A stretch of 64,000 nucleotides of DNA from an uncultured Chryseobacterium sp. (GTDB taxonomy: Bacteria > Bacteroidota > Bacteroidia > Flavobacteriales > Weeksellaceae): NCBI GenBank assembly GCA_913774355.1, contig CAJYGB010000022.1, forward strand, positions 124,001 to 188,000, written 5' to 3'. Both the position numbers and the translations under genes were made by a program. Positions 33,528-42,652 of the stretch are shown in pieces. Positions within the stretch are counted from its first letter, which is position 1. Each line of letters starts with the position of its first letter. The notes beneath the pieces are model-generated. The model saw only the letters and a list, made by a program, of their open reading frames with translations. It had not been told where the DNA came from and did not search any database.

Positions 33528-33987
33528 GTTCAAGGTTTTGGGTTTAAAGTTTAAGGTTTATAGCGACGATCAATAAATTTGAAGATTTGGAAATTTGGCA
33601 ACTGGCCAGGGAACTATGCAGAGAAATTTACCGCATTATTGAACATACAAACCTTAAAAATAATTTTAAACTCAGTAATCAGATTGACGGTTCGTCAGGA
33701 TCGATAATGGATAATATTGCCGAAGGGTTTGAAAGAAATGGCAACAAGGAGTTTGTACAATTTCTTTCCATTGCAAAAGCCTCATGCGGCGAAACCAGAT
33801 CACAGCTATATCGAGTTTTTGACAGAAATTTTATTTCTGAAGAAACATTTAAAATTTTAAGAGAACAGACTGAGATATTGAGCAGAAAAATAAGCTCATT
33901 TATTAAATATTTAAAAATGACCGATTTAAGAGGAACAAAGTATAAGTCTTAAAAAGCATTAAACTTTAAATTTTGAACCTTAAACAT
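33528..33987. repeat. Inverted repeats bracketing the four-helix-bundle gene
   Basis: The left arm GTTCAAGGTTTTGGGTTTAA (from 33528) and the right arm AAACTTTAAATTTTGAACCT (from 33961) are imperfect inverted copies. They enclose the gene at 33560-33952. Confidence 0.5.
33560..33952 (+). CDS. Four-helix bundle protein (23S rRNA IVS type)
   Basis: A protein of about 130 residues of the S23/IVS four-helix bundle family: LEIWQLARELCREIYRIIEH, SNQIDGSSGSIMDNIAEGFE, EFVQFLSIAKASCGETRSQL. The conserved N-terminus of the family (usually M-A-T-I-x-x-F-E-D-L-E-I-W) is present, but the codon at the expected ATG is ATA (33560). The first accepted start in frame is TTG 33587, inside the conserved helix. 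The start may be ATA, TTG, or lost. Function is unknown; relatives occur in rRNA intervening sequences and as free genes. Confidence 0.75.
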   Translation: MATINKFEDLEIWQLARELCREIYRIIEHTNLKNNFKLSNQIDGSSGSIMDNIAEGFERNGNKEFVQFLSIAKASCGETRSQLYRVFDRNFISEETFKILREQTEILSRKISSFIKYLKMTDLRGTKYKS

Positions 33988-33999
33988 AAAATTTACTTA

Positions 34000-34743
34000 A
34001 TGAAAGACGATTTCATCTTTGGATTACGTCCCGTGATTGAAGCGATTGAAGCGGGAAAAACAATTGACAAGGTCTTTGTGCAGAATGCGCTGCAGGGACC
34101 GATTTATGCTGAACTTAAAGCTATTCTAGCTCAAAATAAAATCCGTCCCAACTATGTGCCGGTTGAAAAACTGAACCGTTTTACAAGGAAGAACCACCAA
34201 GGGGTGGTTGCCTTTATTTCGGACGTTCCTTTTCATAAAGTGGAGGATATTGTGCCTCAACTTTTTGAAGAAGGAAAGACGCCTTTCCTATTAATTTTAG
34301 ACCGGCTGACCGATGTGAGAAACTTCGGAGCGATCTGCAGAACCGCAGAATGTGTGGGCGTAGACGCCGTGATTATCCCGGAAAAAGGAGCGGCGCCGAT
34401 AAATTCAGACGCCATTAAAACTTCGGCAGGTGCTTTATATAACGTAAAAATATGTAAGGCCCCAAATCTGGCTCATGTCGTGGATTTCCTGCAGCAGAGC
34501 GGAATTTCCGTGTATGCCGCCAGCGAAAAAGCAGAAAAACTGATTTACGACGTTGACTTTACCGAGCCTTCAGCCATCGTTATGGGTAATGAGGAAACGG
34601 GAATTTCCAAAGAAGTCCTGCACCATGCCGACGAAAAAATCAAGCTTCCGATTGAAGGGAAAACCCAGTCTCTGAACGTTTCCGTGGCCTGCGGAGCGAT
34701 TTTATATGAAGCGGTACGGCAGAAATTCACCAAAGCCAATTAA
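34000..34743 (+). CDS. rlmB: 23S rRNA 2'-O-methyltransferase (RlmB/TrmH family)
   Basis: A 247-residue SpoU-class methyltransferase, which uses S-adenosylmethionine to methylate a ribose in 23S rRNA (G2251 in E. coli). An N-terminal substrate-binding domain (about 1-75) precedes the trefoil-knot domain: motif 1 ILDRLTDVRNFGAICRTAEC, motif 2 AIVMGNEETGISKEVLHHAD, and motif 3 IKLPIEGKTQSLNVSVACGA. ATG 34000 (MKDDFIFGLRPVIEAIEAG) is the family start; the earlier ATG at 33973 lies in the repeat. Confidence 0.94.
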   Translation: MKDDFIFGLRPVIEAIEAGKTIDKVFVQNALQGPIYAELKAILAQNKIRPNYVPVEKLNRFTRKNHQGVVAFISDVPFHKVEDIVPQLFEEGKTPFLLILDRLTDVRNFGAICRTAECVGVDAVIIPEKGAAPINSDAIKTSAGALYNVKICKAPNLAHVVDFLQQSGISVYAASEKAEKLIYDVDFTEPSAIVMGNEETGISKEVLHHADEKIKLPIEGKTQSLNVSVACGAILYEAVRQKFTKAN

Positions 34744-34767
34744 TTCAACAACATTAAAAAAATTTAA

Positions 34768-35820
34768 ATGAAAAATATAGCAGCATTCGCGCTGATCTCA
34801 ACCATAGCTTTAGTTTCCTGCAATAAAAAAGAAACAGCAAAAATTACGAAAGTAGACCCTAAAACCGGAAAAACCATCACGGTGGAAGTTCCGGCAGATT
34901 CCGTGGCCAAAGTGGAAGAAAACCCGGCCATCAAAGATTCGGCAGGAGTCTATACCCAGACTTTTAAACTGGAAAAAGGGAAAACCTATCCTCTGACTAC
35001 CTATCAGAGGGATACCAAAACCATGACGGATCCTAACGGAAAAACGATCAACGCCACCAGCGAATCTACGGACGAAATGTCTTTTACGGTAAATGATGTT
35101 AAAGGAAATGTGTATGACATTACCCTGAATCTTATTGCTAAAAGAAACTCACAAACGGCACAGGGGAAAACCCTTGTTGTAGATACCAAATTGCCGATCC
35201 CAAAAGAAGACGATCTGAAAATGATCTGGAATATCAACAGGGCGTTAACGGGAAATAAGCTGAACATGAAGATGGATACGAAAGGAAACGTCATTTCCAT
35301 CACCGGATTCGATGCGGTGTATAACAAAGTAGCTAACTCTGTAGGAACGCTGATTAAAGATAAAAACCAGAAAGAAAGTGTTGTGGCAAGTCTTAAAGAA
35401 TCTTTCAATGAAAAAGTACTTAAAGATCAGTTCACCAAAAACCTGACGATTATCCCTAAAAAAGGAGCCAAGATCGGCGGCAAATGGTCAAACAGTGAAA
35501 ATGCTGATGCCCAGGGAAAAATCAAAGTTACGTCAAACTACACTTTGAAAAGTGCCGGTAACGGAGTTGTTGAAATTTCAGTCACGGGAGGAATTCCTAA
35601 AAAAGTGGAAAAGCAAAACCAGGGCGATGTTATCCACAGCTTAAGCAGCGAACTGACGCAGAACGGAACCATTAAATTTGACCAGAATACAGGATGGATC
35701 AAAAACCAGAATATTTCTGTAAAGACTACCCAGATCGAAAGCATTTCGAAGGGGAAAGAATCACAGTCGATGACCAGCGTTTCCAATTCTTCCGTGATGG
35801 TAAATCCTTCCGCTAAATAA
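34768..35820 (+). CDS. DUF6263-like lipoprotein
   Basis: A 350-residue lipoprotein; the signal MKNIAAFALISTIALVSC ends at the lipobox Cys. The mature part is a long beta-rich region (QTFKLEKGKTYPLTTYQRDT, then EMSFTVNDVKGNVYDITLNL and EISVTGGIPKKVEKQNQGDV) of the kind grouped as DUF6263. No catalytic motif is visible. It is followed after 21 nt by a beta-barrel protein gene, so both may be co-transcribed. Confidence 0.8.
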   Translation: MKNIAAFALISTIALVSCNKKETAKITKVDPKTGKTITVEVPADSVAKVEENPAIKDSAGVYTQTFKLEKGKTYPLTTYQRDTKTMTDPNGKTINATSESTDEMSFTVNDVKGNVYDITLNLIAKRNSQTAQGKTLVVDTKLPIPKEDDLKMIWNINRALTGNKLNMKMDTKGNVISITGFDAVYNKVANSVGTLIKDKNQKESVVASLKESFNEKVLKDQFTKNLTIIPKKGAKIGGKWSNSENADAQGKIKVTSNYTLKSAGNGVVEISVTGGIPKKVEKQNQGDVIHSLSSELTQNGTIKFDQNTGWIKNQNISVKTTQIESISKGKESQSMTSVSNSSVMVNPSAK

Positions 35821-35841
35821 CATAAAGACTTTAAATTAACC

Positions 35842-37023
35842 TTGAAAAATTTATTTTACGCAACATTATTGTTGTTTTCAACTTTCGCTTACGGGCAAAT
35901 TACTTTTGAAAATGGATATTTTGTAAAGAGTAATGGTGAGAAAACGGATGTCCTGATCAAAAACTATGACTGGAAAAATAACCCATCGGTCATTGAATAT
36001 AAGGTAACGGAAAATGAGACCCCAATAAAAATAAAAACTTCCGATTTACAGGAGTTTTCAGTAGGAGGACAAAAATACATCACCGCCAAAGTTCTGATTG
36101 ACCGTTCTTCATCAAGAATTGAAGAACTGTCCAGTTCGAAAGATTTTAAAGGCCGTGAAGAAACTTTACTTTTAAAACAGCTTGTTGATGGAAAAGTTGG
36201 CCTTTATAAATATTCAGATGGCTCCATTATACGTTTCTTTTATAAGAGAGATGGTGATGATCTTTTTAAGCCTTTGAATTATAAGGAGTATTTGGTTAAC
36301 AATAATCTCATTCAGAAAAATGAAGAATACAAGAATCAGTTAAGCAAAGAATTTTCAGATAGTGAAAAGATCAGATCAACAGATATACAGAACCTAGTAT
36401 ATAGAGAGAATGAGTTAGTGAAAATTTTTAAAGATTATAACAATGTGACAGAGTTAGAAACTAAAAATAAAAATAATTTTCATATTTATATTAAACCCGG
36501 CATTGGTATTTCAAATTATAAAATATTACCTCCGTCAGAAAATTTATCTGTAGGAGAGAAAAAAGAAAATTCAATTGTTTTTAAAGCGGGGCTAGAATTA
36601 GAGTATATTTTAAATTTCAATAAAGGTAAATGGGCACTTTTCTCTGAACCAAGCTTTCAAACTGTAAAATTTACAGTGAATGATTATAACAATAGAAATT
36701 TTGCAGTGAATTTTTCATCAATTCAGATTCCTTTTGGAGTAAAATATAATATGTTCTTAAATTCAAAGTCAAAAATTTATGTTTCAACAGCATTACATTT
36801 TAATTTGATGTTAAATAAAAATACATTTACCGTAGATAATTATTCTACACCGGCCAGAGAAGCACTTTATCTCTATTCATTTGGTATCGGATACAATTAT
36901 GAAAAGTTTGGTGCTGAATTAAAATGGGGAACAACACCTAACTTTAGTTCGTCTTATTATGGTATTTATCATGATATGACAATGGATGGCTTAAACCTTT
37001 CATTATCATATAAATTATTTTAA
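35842..37023 (+). CDS. Outer-membrane beta-barrel protein (PorT-like)
   Basis: A 393-residue exported protein with TTG start (35842), chosen because the signal peptide KNLFYATLLLFSTFAYGQ begins there and no ATG lies upstream. The first half is an alpha/beta region with charged residues. The second half is a barrel (HIYIKPGIGISNYKILPPSE, GLELEYILNFNKGKWALFSE, FGVKYNMFLNSKSKIYVSTA) ending in LNLSLSYKLF with terminal Phe. From about 36230 on, its codons are more AT-rich than those of its neighbours. Confidence 0.8.
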   Translation: MKNLFYATLLLFSTFAYGQITFENGYFVKSNGEKTDVLIKNYDWKNNPSVIEYKVTENETPIKIKTSDLQEFSVGGQKYITAKVLIDRSSSRIEELSSSKDFKGREETLLLKQLVDGKVGLYKYSDGSIIRFFYKRDGDDLFKPLNYKEYLVNNNLIQKNEEYKNQLSKEFSDSEKIRSTDIQNLVYRENELVKIFKDYNNVTELETKNKNNFHIYIKPGIGISNYKILPPSENLSVGEKKENSIVFKAGLELEYILNFNKGKWALFSEPSFQTVKFTVNDYNNRNFAVNFSSIQIPFGVKYNMFLNSKSKIYVSTALHFNLMLNKNTFTVDNYSTPAREALYLYSFGIGYNYEKFGAELKWGTTPNFSSSYYGIYHDMTMDGLNLSLSYKLF

Positions 37024-37032
37024 ATAAAAATT

Positions 37033-37257
37033 ATGAAATATATTCTTGAGCTCGTACTCAGTGCCATTATTATTTTCTTCGTCTGGAATATCCTTAAACG
37101 GGTTTTCTTCAAGACGTTTTACAGTTACCGATTCAATAGCCAGAACAATAATAGCAAGCCGGATCTACAAAACTCGGACAAGAATAACCAGGGCCTCAAC
37201 TGGGATGCGGAAACCGTAGAATACGAAGAGGTCAAAGAAAACAAGGACAAAAAATAA
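37033..37257 (+). CDS. DUF4834 family protein
   Basis: A 74-residue protein with one N-terminal membrane helix (YILELVLSAIIIFFVWNILK) and a polar Asn/Asp/Lys-rich tail ending VEYEEVKENKDKK. It matches the small DUF4834 family of Bacteroidetes in size and layout. It begins 9 nt after the barrel gene and ends 32 nt before the YfhO gene. Confidence 0.78.
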   Translation: MKYILELVLSAIIIFFVWNILKRVFFKTFYSYRFNSQNNNSKPDLQNSDKNNQGLNWDAETVEYEEVKENKDKK

Positions 37258-37289
37258 CCATTTCGAAAAGTAAAGATCATAACCATCAC

Positions 37290-39824
37290 ATGGCGAAAAA
37301 TAAAAACCTGATTTATATTGCAATTTCATTAGTGATATTTATCGTTTTAGCATTTTTATACTCCACGCCCGTTATTACGGGAAAACAGCTTTTCCAGCAT
37401 GACATCGTACAGTACCGCGGCGGCGCGAAAGAGCTCCTCGATTACCGGGATGCTGCCGGCAAGGAAACCTACTGGAGCGACTCCATGTTCGGTGGGATGC
37501 CGACGTATCAGATGGGAAGCCGGTTTGAAGGGGATATTATTAAAAACATCGACTCCAAGCTGAACTTTTTCCCACGGCCCGTCAATTATCTTTTCCTGCT
37601 TGCGGCAGGTTTTTTCCTGCTGGGAATGGTGGTGGTGAGAAACTGGAAATATGCATTGCTGGGAGCCACGTTTTTCGGATTGTCCACGTATTTTTATATT
37701 GCCATTGCAGCAGGACACAACGGTAAGATCAATACCATTGAATATTTTGCCCCGCTTTTAGCAGGGATCCTGCTAGTGTATATCCGAAGACAATACATCT
37801 GGGGATTTATTGTCACTACCCTATTTATGGGGCTCCAGATTGCCGCGAACCACCCGCAGATGACCTATTACCTTTTCTTAGCATTAGGATTTTTATTCCT
37901 GTCTGAATTGATCAGGACCATTCAGAAAAAAATACCGGTGAAGCACTTTCTGATCTCTTCGGGTATTATTGCAGCCTCCTGTTTAATAGGGGTCGGAATG
38001 AACTCCCAACGGATCATGGCCAACTCCGAATACATTAAAGAAACCGTCCGCGGAAAGCAGATCCTTACTAACGAAAGCCATACCGGAGGAGATTCCGGTA
38101 TGGATAAAGAAAGCATGCTGATGTGGAGCTACGGAAAACTGGAAACCCTTAATCTTTTTATTCCGAGACTGATGGGCGGAGGAAGCCAGGAACCCGAAGG
38201 AAAGGAAATGATGGCAAAAATCCAGGAAATGGTTCAGCAGAATGTAAGTTCACAGGCTGAATACGACAGAATTTCCAAAGGTTTCGGAAGCCTTACGTAC
38301 TGGGGCGACCAACCGGGAACTTCCGGACCTGCATACCAGGGAGCGATTGTATGTTTCCTGGCACTTTTAGGATTTTTCTTTGCCTGGAAAAAGTACCGCT
38401 ACTGGATCCTGGGCGCTTCTATTCTCACCATCTTTTTAGCGTGGGGAAGCAACTTCATGGCACTTTCCGACTTTTTTATCGATTTTATTCCTTTTTATAA
38501 TAAATTCAGGGCACCTTCTTCCATCCTGGTGGTGGTTGAATTATTATTCCCATTGATCGCCATTATCGGATTGTACCGGTTCTTTACAGATAATGAATTA
38601 ACCAAAGAATACAAACAGAAAATCCTCTTGTATGTCGGAGGAGGCACCTTAGGTTTTGTTTTAATTTTACTGCTCTTCGGAAAATCTTTATTAGGTTTCC
38701 AGACGGAAAATGAAAAGACCTACCTCCCTCCTTTCCTGTTGGATTACCTGGTCGACGAAAGATTTAAAATGTTCCGGATTGACGCCATTAAAGCCTTCTT
38801 TTATGTAGCGATTACCGTTGCAGTCTTATTCATGGTTTTAAAACAGAAGCTCAATCATAACATCGCTCTGGTGATTATCGGGGTAGTCAGTTTATTCGAC
38901 TTGTGGACGGTAAACAAACGGTATCTGAATGATGAAAATTATGTCGACAAGGTTTTTGCGGAGAATCCGTTCCAGACCGAAAGTTCAGATCTCTTGGCTG
39001 AAAAGGCCCAGGGAAATCCGAACCTGGAATCGATCTTAGCCAATGTTAACGTGAATAAAACACTGGAGACCATTGCTGAAAAAGACAAAACACATTACCG
39101 GATTTTCAACAATATTCTGGGAACGTTCAGCGAGACCAATACTTCTTATTTCAAATCTTCCATCGGAGGATACCATGCGGTAAAACTGAGAAGATATGAT
39201 GATGTCATCAATGAATATTTCCAGGTGATGGATTCGGTAAAAGTTCCAAATATCCTGAATCTCCTGAATGCCAAATACCTCGTTTTGGGCGGACCGGAAC
39301 AGCCACAGGCAATGCCTAATCCAAAGGCCAACGGAAATGCATGGTTTGTCAGCGATCTTAAGTTTGTGGATTCCCCGAACCAGGAAATCAAAGCGATCGG
39401 GACCATCAACAGTAAAAAGACAGCGGTTATCGCTGCTTCCGACAGAAAATATTTCGAAGGCAAATCGGTTCAGGCCGATTCGACCGCATTTATCAATTTA
39501 ACGAAATACCAACCGAACGAACTGGAATTCAGATCCCAGTCGAAAACGCCGCAGCTGGCTGTATTTTCGGAGATTTATTACCCTCATGGATGGAAGGTTC
39601 TTGTGGATGAAAAAGAAGTCCCTTACATCAAAGCCGACTACCTTTTGCGTGCCGTGCATGTTCCTGCAGGAAGCCACCATGTAAGAATGATTTTCGAACC
39701 GGAAGTGATCGAAAAAGGAAAATGGATTTCACTAATCTGCTTCGGGCTGTTTATTATTTTGAGCGGACTGGGAATTTACTTTTTCTACCGCAAAAGAGAC
39801 AAAAGAAAAGTGGCTGAATTATAG
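37290..39824 (+). CDS. YfhO family membrane protein
   Basis: An 844-residue polytopic membrane protein of the YfhO/GT-C-like family. It has about a dozen hydrophobic helices. The first periplasmic loop carries the acidic and Gly-rich region HDIVQYRGGAKELLDYRDAA and SMFGGMPTYQMGSRFEGD. A large C-terminal soluble beta domain (about 590-800: TLETIAEKDKTHYRIFNNIL, EIYYPHGWKVLVDEKEVPYI) precedes a last helix. Relatives add sugars to cell-envelope polymers using lipid-linked donors; the substrate here is unknown. Confidence 0.9.
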   Translation: MAKNKNLIYIAISLVIFIVLAFLYSTPVITGKQLFQHDIVQYRGGAKELLDYRDAAGKETYWSDSMFGGMPTYQMGSRFEGDIIKNIDSKLNFFPRPVNYLFLLAAGFFLLGMVVVRNWKYALLGATFFGLSTYFYIAIAAGHNGKINTIEYFAPLLAGILLVYIRRQYIWGFIVTTLFMGLQIAANHPQMTYYLFLALGFLFLSELIRTIQKKIPVKHFLISSGIIAASCLIGVGMNSQRIMANSEYIKETVRGKQILTNESHTGGDSGMDKESMLMWSYGKLETLNLFIPRLMGGGSQEPEGKEMMAKIQEMVQQNVSSQAEYDRISKGFGSLTYWGDQPGTSGPAYQGAIVCFLALLGFFFAWKKYRYWILGASILTIFLAWGSNFMALSDFFIDFIPFYNKFRAPSSILVVVELLFPLIAIIGLYRFFTDNELTKEYKQKILLYVGGGTLGFVLILLLFGKSLLGFQTENEKTYLPPFLLDYLVDERFKMFRIDAIKAFFYVAITVAVLFMVLKQKLNHNIALVIIGVVSLFDLWTVNKRYLNDENYVDKVFAENPFQTESSDLLAEKAQGNPNLESILANVNVNKTLETIAEKDKTHYRIFNNILGTFSETNTSYFKSSIGGYHAVKLRRYDDVINEYFQVMDSVKVPNILNLLNAKYLVLGGPEQPQAMPNPKANGNAWFVSDLKFVDSPNQEIKAIGTINSKKTAVIAASDRKYFEGKSVQADSTAFINLTKYQPNELEFRSQSKTPQLAVFSEIYYPHGWKVLVDEKEVPYIKADYLLRAVHVPAGSHHVRMIFEPEVIEKGKWISLICFGLFIILSGLGIYFFYRKRDKRKVAEL

Positions 39825-39855
39825 AAATTCAAAAGTCTGAAAAAGCGATATATTA

Positions 39856-40265
39856 ATGATTACTCAAAAATATATAACGGACCTGACCTATCGTATTAAT
39901 GGGGGCTTGTATTGAAGTTCATAAAATTTTGGGTGCAGGATTGGCAGAAATCGTTTATCACAAAGCTTAAGAAAAAGAATTTAAACTAAGAGATATAGAA
40001 TATAAGTATGAGTTTCAGATTCCTGTAATTTATAAAGATGAGCATTTGAATTGTGATTTTAAGTGTAATTTTTTAATAGAAGATTTAATTGTTTTGGAAA
40101 TAAAAGCAGTTGCTTCTATTCTGGAGATTCATAGATCACAGGTTATTAATTAGATAAATTTGTTAAAAGTTCCTAAAGGCATTCTGGTAAATTTCAATGT
40201 AAAAAAACATCTATCACTTTGGTCAGGAAACATTCATCAATAAGTATTTTGACCAACTTGATTAA
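39856..40265 (+). pseudogene. Decayed GxxExxY family gene
   Basis: The frame starts MITQKYITDLTYRI, then an extra G in GGGGG shifts it. Reading on gives ACIEVHKILGAGLAEIVYHK, a TAA at 39968, then EKEFKLRDIEYKYEFQIPVI, FLIEDLIVLEIKAVASILEI, a TAG at 40151, LLKVPKGILVNFNV, and after another shift GQETFINKYFDQLD. This is the full order of the GxxExxY family (G-x-G-L-x-E-x-x-Y with LIVLEIKAV). Two frameshifts and two stops show that it is dead. Function of intact members is unknown. Confidence 0.88.
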
Positions 40266-40350
40266 AATATAAATTTATATTTTGTCTGCTTTTGAATAAC
40301 TAAAAACCCCTAATCATCTTTTGTATCTTTTGCGGTAAAAATAACAACCA

Positions 40351-41667
40351 ATGATTCCACAAAAAAAAATACTCATCATCACCTATTACTGGCCTCCTGC
40401 GGGAGGTCCCGGTGTTCAGCGGTGGCTGAAGTTTGCCAAGTACCTGCCGGAGAACGGCTGGACTCCTGTGATTTATACCCCTGAAAATCCAAGCTACCCT
40501 TTACTGGATGAGAGTCTGCTAAAGGATATTCCAAAAGATATTGAGATCGTAAAAACAAAAATCTGGGAACCCTATCAACTGGCTGAAAAACTCAATAAAA
40601 GCAATAAAAAGTTCAAAGCCGGACAGTTTGATGTCGGCCAAAACCAAAGCTGGAAATCCAGGCTTTCGATCTGGGTACGGGGAAATTTTTTCATTCCGGA
40701 TGCAAGGGTATTCTGGGTGAAGCCTTCCGTCACATTTCTGGAACAGTATTTAAAAGAAAATAAGATCGATGTTGTGGTTACTTCGGGGCCGCCGCATTCG
40801 CTGCACCTTATTGGTTTGGCATTGAAAGAAAAGTTTCCCGATCTGAAATGGATTGCTGATTTCCGAGATCCGTGGACGGAAATTTCTTACTACAAGCATT
40901 TAAAGCTTACCAAAAGTTCCGACCGGAAGCACCGTCAGCTGGAAAGTGAAGTCTTCAGAAATGCCGACATTACCCTGGCCACCAGTTACACCGATGCTGA
41001 AAACTTCAAAAAAAACGGGGCACATTCTCTTTGCATTACCAACGGCTTCGATGAGGCCGATGCCGGTTCCCAAACCCATAAGCCGACAGCAGGCGATCAT
41101 CAGCAACGGAAGTTTACCCTTAGTTATATCGGGGTTCTGGAGCAGCTGAGAAATCCTGAAAACCTCTGGAAGATGTTAGATGAACTGATAAAAACAAATC
41201 CGGAATTTGCTGAAAATTTCACTTTAAAATTCGCCGGAAGAATTGATGATAAAATTTTAAATTCGATTGAGACTTCTGCTGTAAAGAACCATATTGCAAA
41301 TCTGGGTTACCTTTCCCATGACAAAGCCATTGACGAAATGCAGGCTTCGGATATTCTGCTGATCACCAATTTCCCAAATGAGTCCTCGAAGGGTATTATT
41401 CCGGGAAAAATCTTCGAATATCTGGCCACTGGAAAACAGATTCTTTCTTTTGGGCCGGATCAGGCTGATGTTGCCAAAATCCTTGAAGACACTTGGGCAG
41501 GAAAACATTTCAGCTATCAGGATACTGAAACCATCAAAGATTTCATCCTTGAAAAATTTGAACTTTGGAAGAAAAATCAATTGGTAGAGAATACCCAAAA
41601 CATCGAACAGTTTTCCAGAAGAAACCTGACGAAAAAGCTGGCTGAGATTTTAGATGGATTTTTTTAA
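40351..41667 (+). CDS. Glycosyltransferase family 4
   Basis: A 438-residue GT-B glycosyltransferase. The N-terminal domain starts KILIITYYWPPAGGPGVQRW, with DVVVTSGPPHSLHLIGLALK and KWIADFRDPW. The C-terminal donor domain has LSYIGVLEQLRNPENLWKML, NLGYLSHDKAIDEMQASDIL, and the EX7E-like segment SSKGIIPGKIFEYLATGKQI. It probably adds a sugar to a cell-surface polysaccharide or glycolipid. It stands alone; the dead gene at 39856 precedes it. Confidence 0.92.
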   Translation: MIPQKKILIITYYWPPAGGPGVQRWLKFAKYLPENGWTPVIYTPENPSYPLLDESLLKDIPKDIEIVKTKIWEPYQLAEKLNKSNKKFKAGQFDVGQNQSWKSRLSIWVRGNFFIPDARVFWVKPSVTFLEQYLKENKIDVVVTSGPPHSLHLIGLALKEKFPDLKWIADFRDPWTEISYYKHLKLTKSSDRKHRQLESEVFRNADITLATSYTDAENFKKNGAHSLCITNGFDEADAGSQTHKPTAGDHQQRKFTLSYIGVLEQLRNPENLWKMLDELIKTNPEFAENFTLKFAGRIDDKILNSIETSAVKNHIANLGYLSHDKAIDEMQASDILLITNFPNESSKGIIPGKIFEYLATGKQILSFGPDQADVAKILEDTWAGKHFSYQDTETIKDFILEKFELWKKNQLVENTQNIEQFSRRNLTKKLAEILDGFF

Positions 41668-41852
41668 CCGCAAAAGTGACAAAAGACATTCATCCCATAT
41701 CATAAGTTGAATGTTTAATAATGACGAAAGTGCACAAAAGTTTTAAAAAATCTTTGATCTTTTATCTAATGTGTTCTAAAATATACGCAAACTTCCAGAC
41801 TCTTTCTTTGTAACTAATGTGTTAAAACATAAAAATCATTATCAGTGGGAGA

Positions 41853-42491
41853 TTAAATCGTCCACTGGTCATTAATCACCCCTACCAGATAATATTTTCC
41901 CTGAAAATCTTCAAAAACCAGGCGAAGACATTTCCAGTCCATTTCTGCACTTTCTCCTGTACCTTTGACAAAATTCTCCGTGAAATCCGCTTTTGGATAA
42001 GCTTCCTTTAAATTGTTCAGTGAATTCCCTCTTCCCTGAAATTCATTAATAGATACCTGCCCGGTTGCAAAATCTTTTGAATAAACCCATTTGATCAAAT
42101 AATCGGTAATCGTTGATTTGTAAGGATCTCCGGAACCGTCCAATGCGCCCCATGTAAAAATAGTTCTCGTCGGCTGGTATTTGATGAAATCAGATTTAGA
42201 AAAAAGTTTATCGCCCTCAGGGCTTACAAAGGCATACATGGAAAAACGCACGCCTTTTTGGGGATGAATGAATTCGGAAAATCTTTTATAATTTTTGTCG
42301 TGTAACGCCTGAAGTACTGCTTCATTAGCCGCTTTCAGCGCAGTTTCCTTATCTATTGCCTCTGACTTTTCCTGTACTGTTTGTGTTTGTGAAGGCTTGG
42401 TAGATTCAGGACGGTCGTTGACAAATTTTTCAGGATTCTTTTTACAGGAAACTGCTGCTAAAAAAGATAAAAGGAGTACCGCTTTTTTCAT
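41853..42491 (-). CDS. Lipoprotein of unknown function
   Basis: A 212-residue lipoprotein: the signal MKKAVLLLSFLAAVSC ends at the lipobox Cys. The mature region begins with a polar linker (KKNPEKFVNDRPESTKPSQT). A globular domain follows with ALHDKNYKRFSEFIHPQKGV, RFSMYAFVSPEGDKLFSKSD and CLRLVFEDFQGKYYLVGVIN, a pattern seen in NTF2-like or hypothetical Bacteroidetes lipoproteins. No catalytic motif is seen. Confidence 0.75.
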   Translation of the reverse strand: MKKAVLLLSFLAAVSCKKNPEKFVNDRPESTKPSQTQTVQEKSEAIDKETALKAANEAVLQALHDKNYKRFSEFIHPQKGVRFSMYAFVSPEGDKLFSKSDFIKYQPTRTIFTWGALDGSGDPYKSTITDYLIKWVYSKDFATGQVSINEFQGRGNSLNNLKEAYPKADFTENFVKGTGESAEMDWKCLRLVFEDFQGKYYLVGVINDQWTI

Positions 42492-42640
42492 ATTTTTTAC
42501 AATATTTAACCTTATTATTTAACAAAACAGATGCCACATTTTTTAATCTCTGTGTTTACTCTATTCTTTTTTAATTGACAGGTTATCTTATGTTGTACGG
42601 TTTTTGCTGGATTTACCACCTATTGCTTTATCGTTTTTTG

Positions 42641-42648
42641 TAATTTTG
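42641..42648 (+). promoter_or_regulatory. -7 box of the ypdA-like gene
   Basis: TAATTTTG, 12 nt from the ATG at 42653, so the transcript would have almost no leader. Confidence 0.45.
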
Positions 42649-42652
42649 TTTT

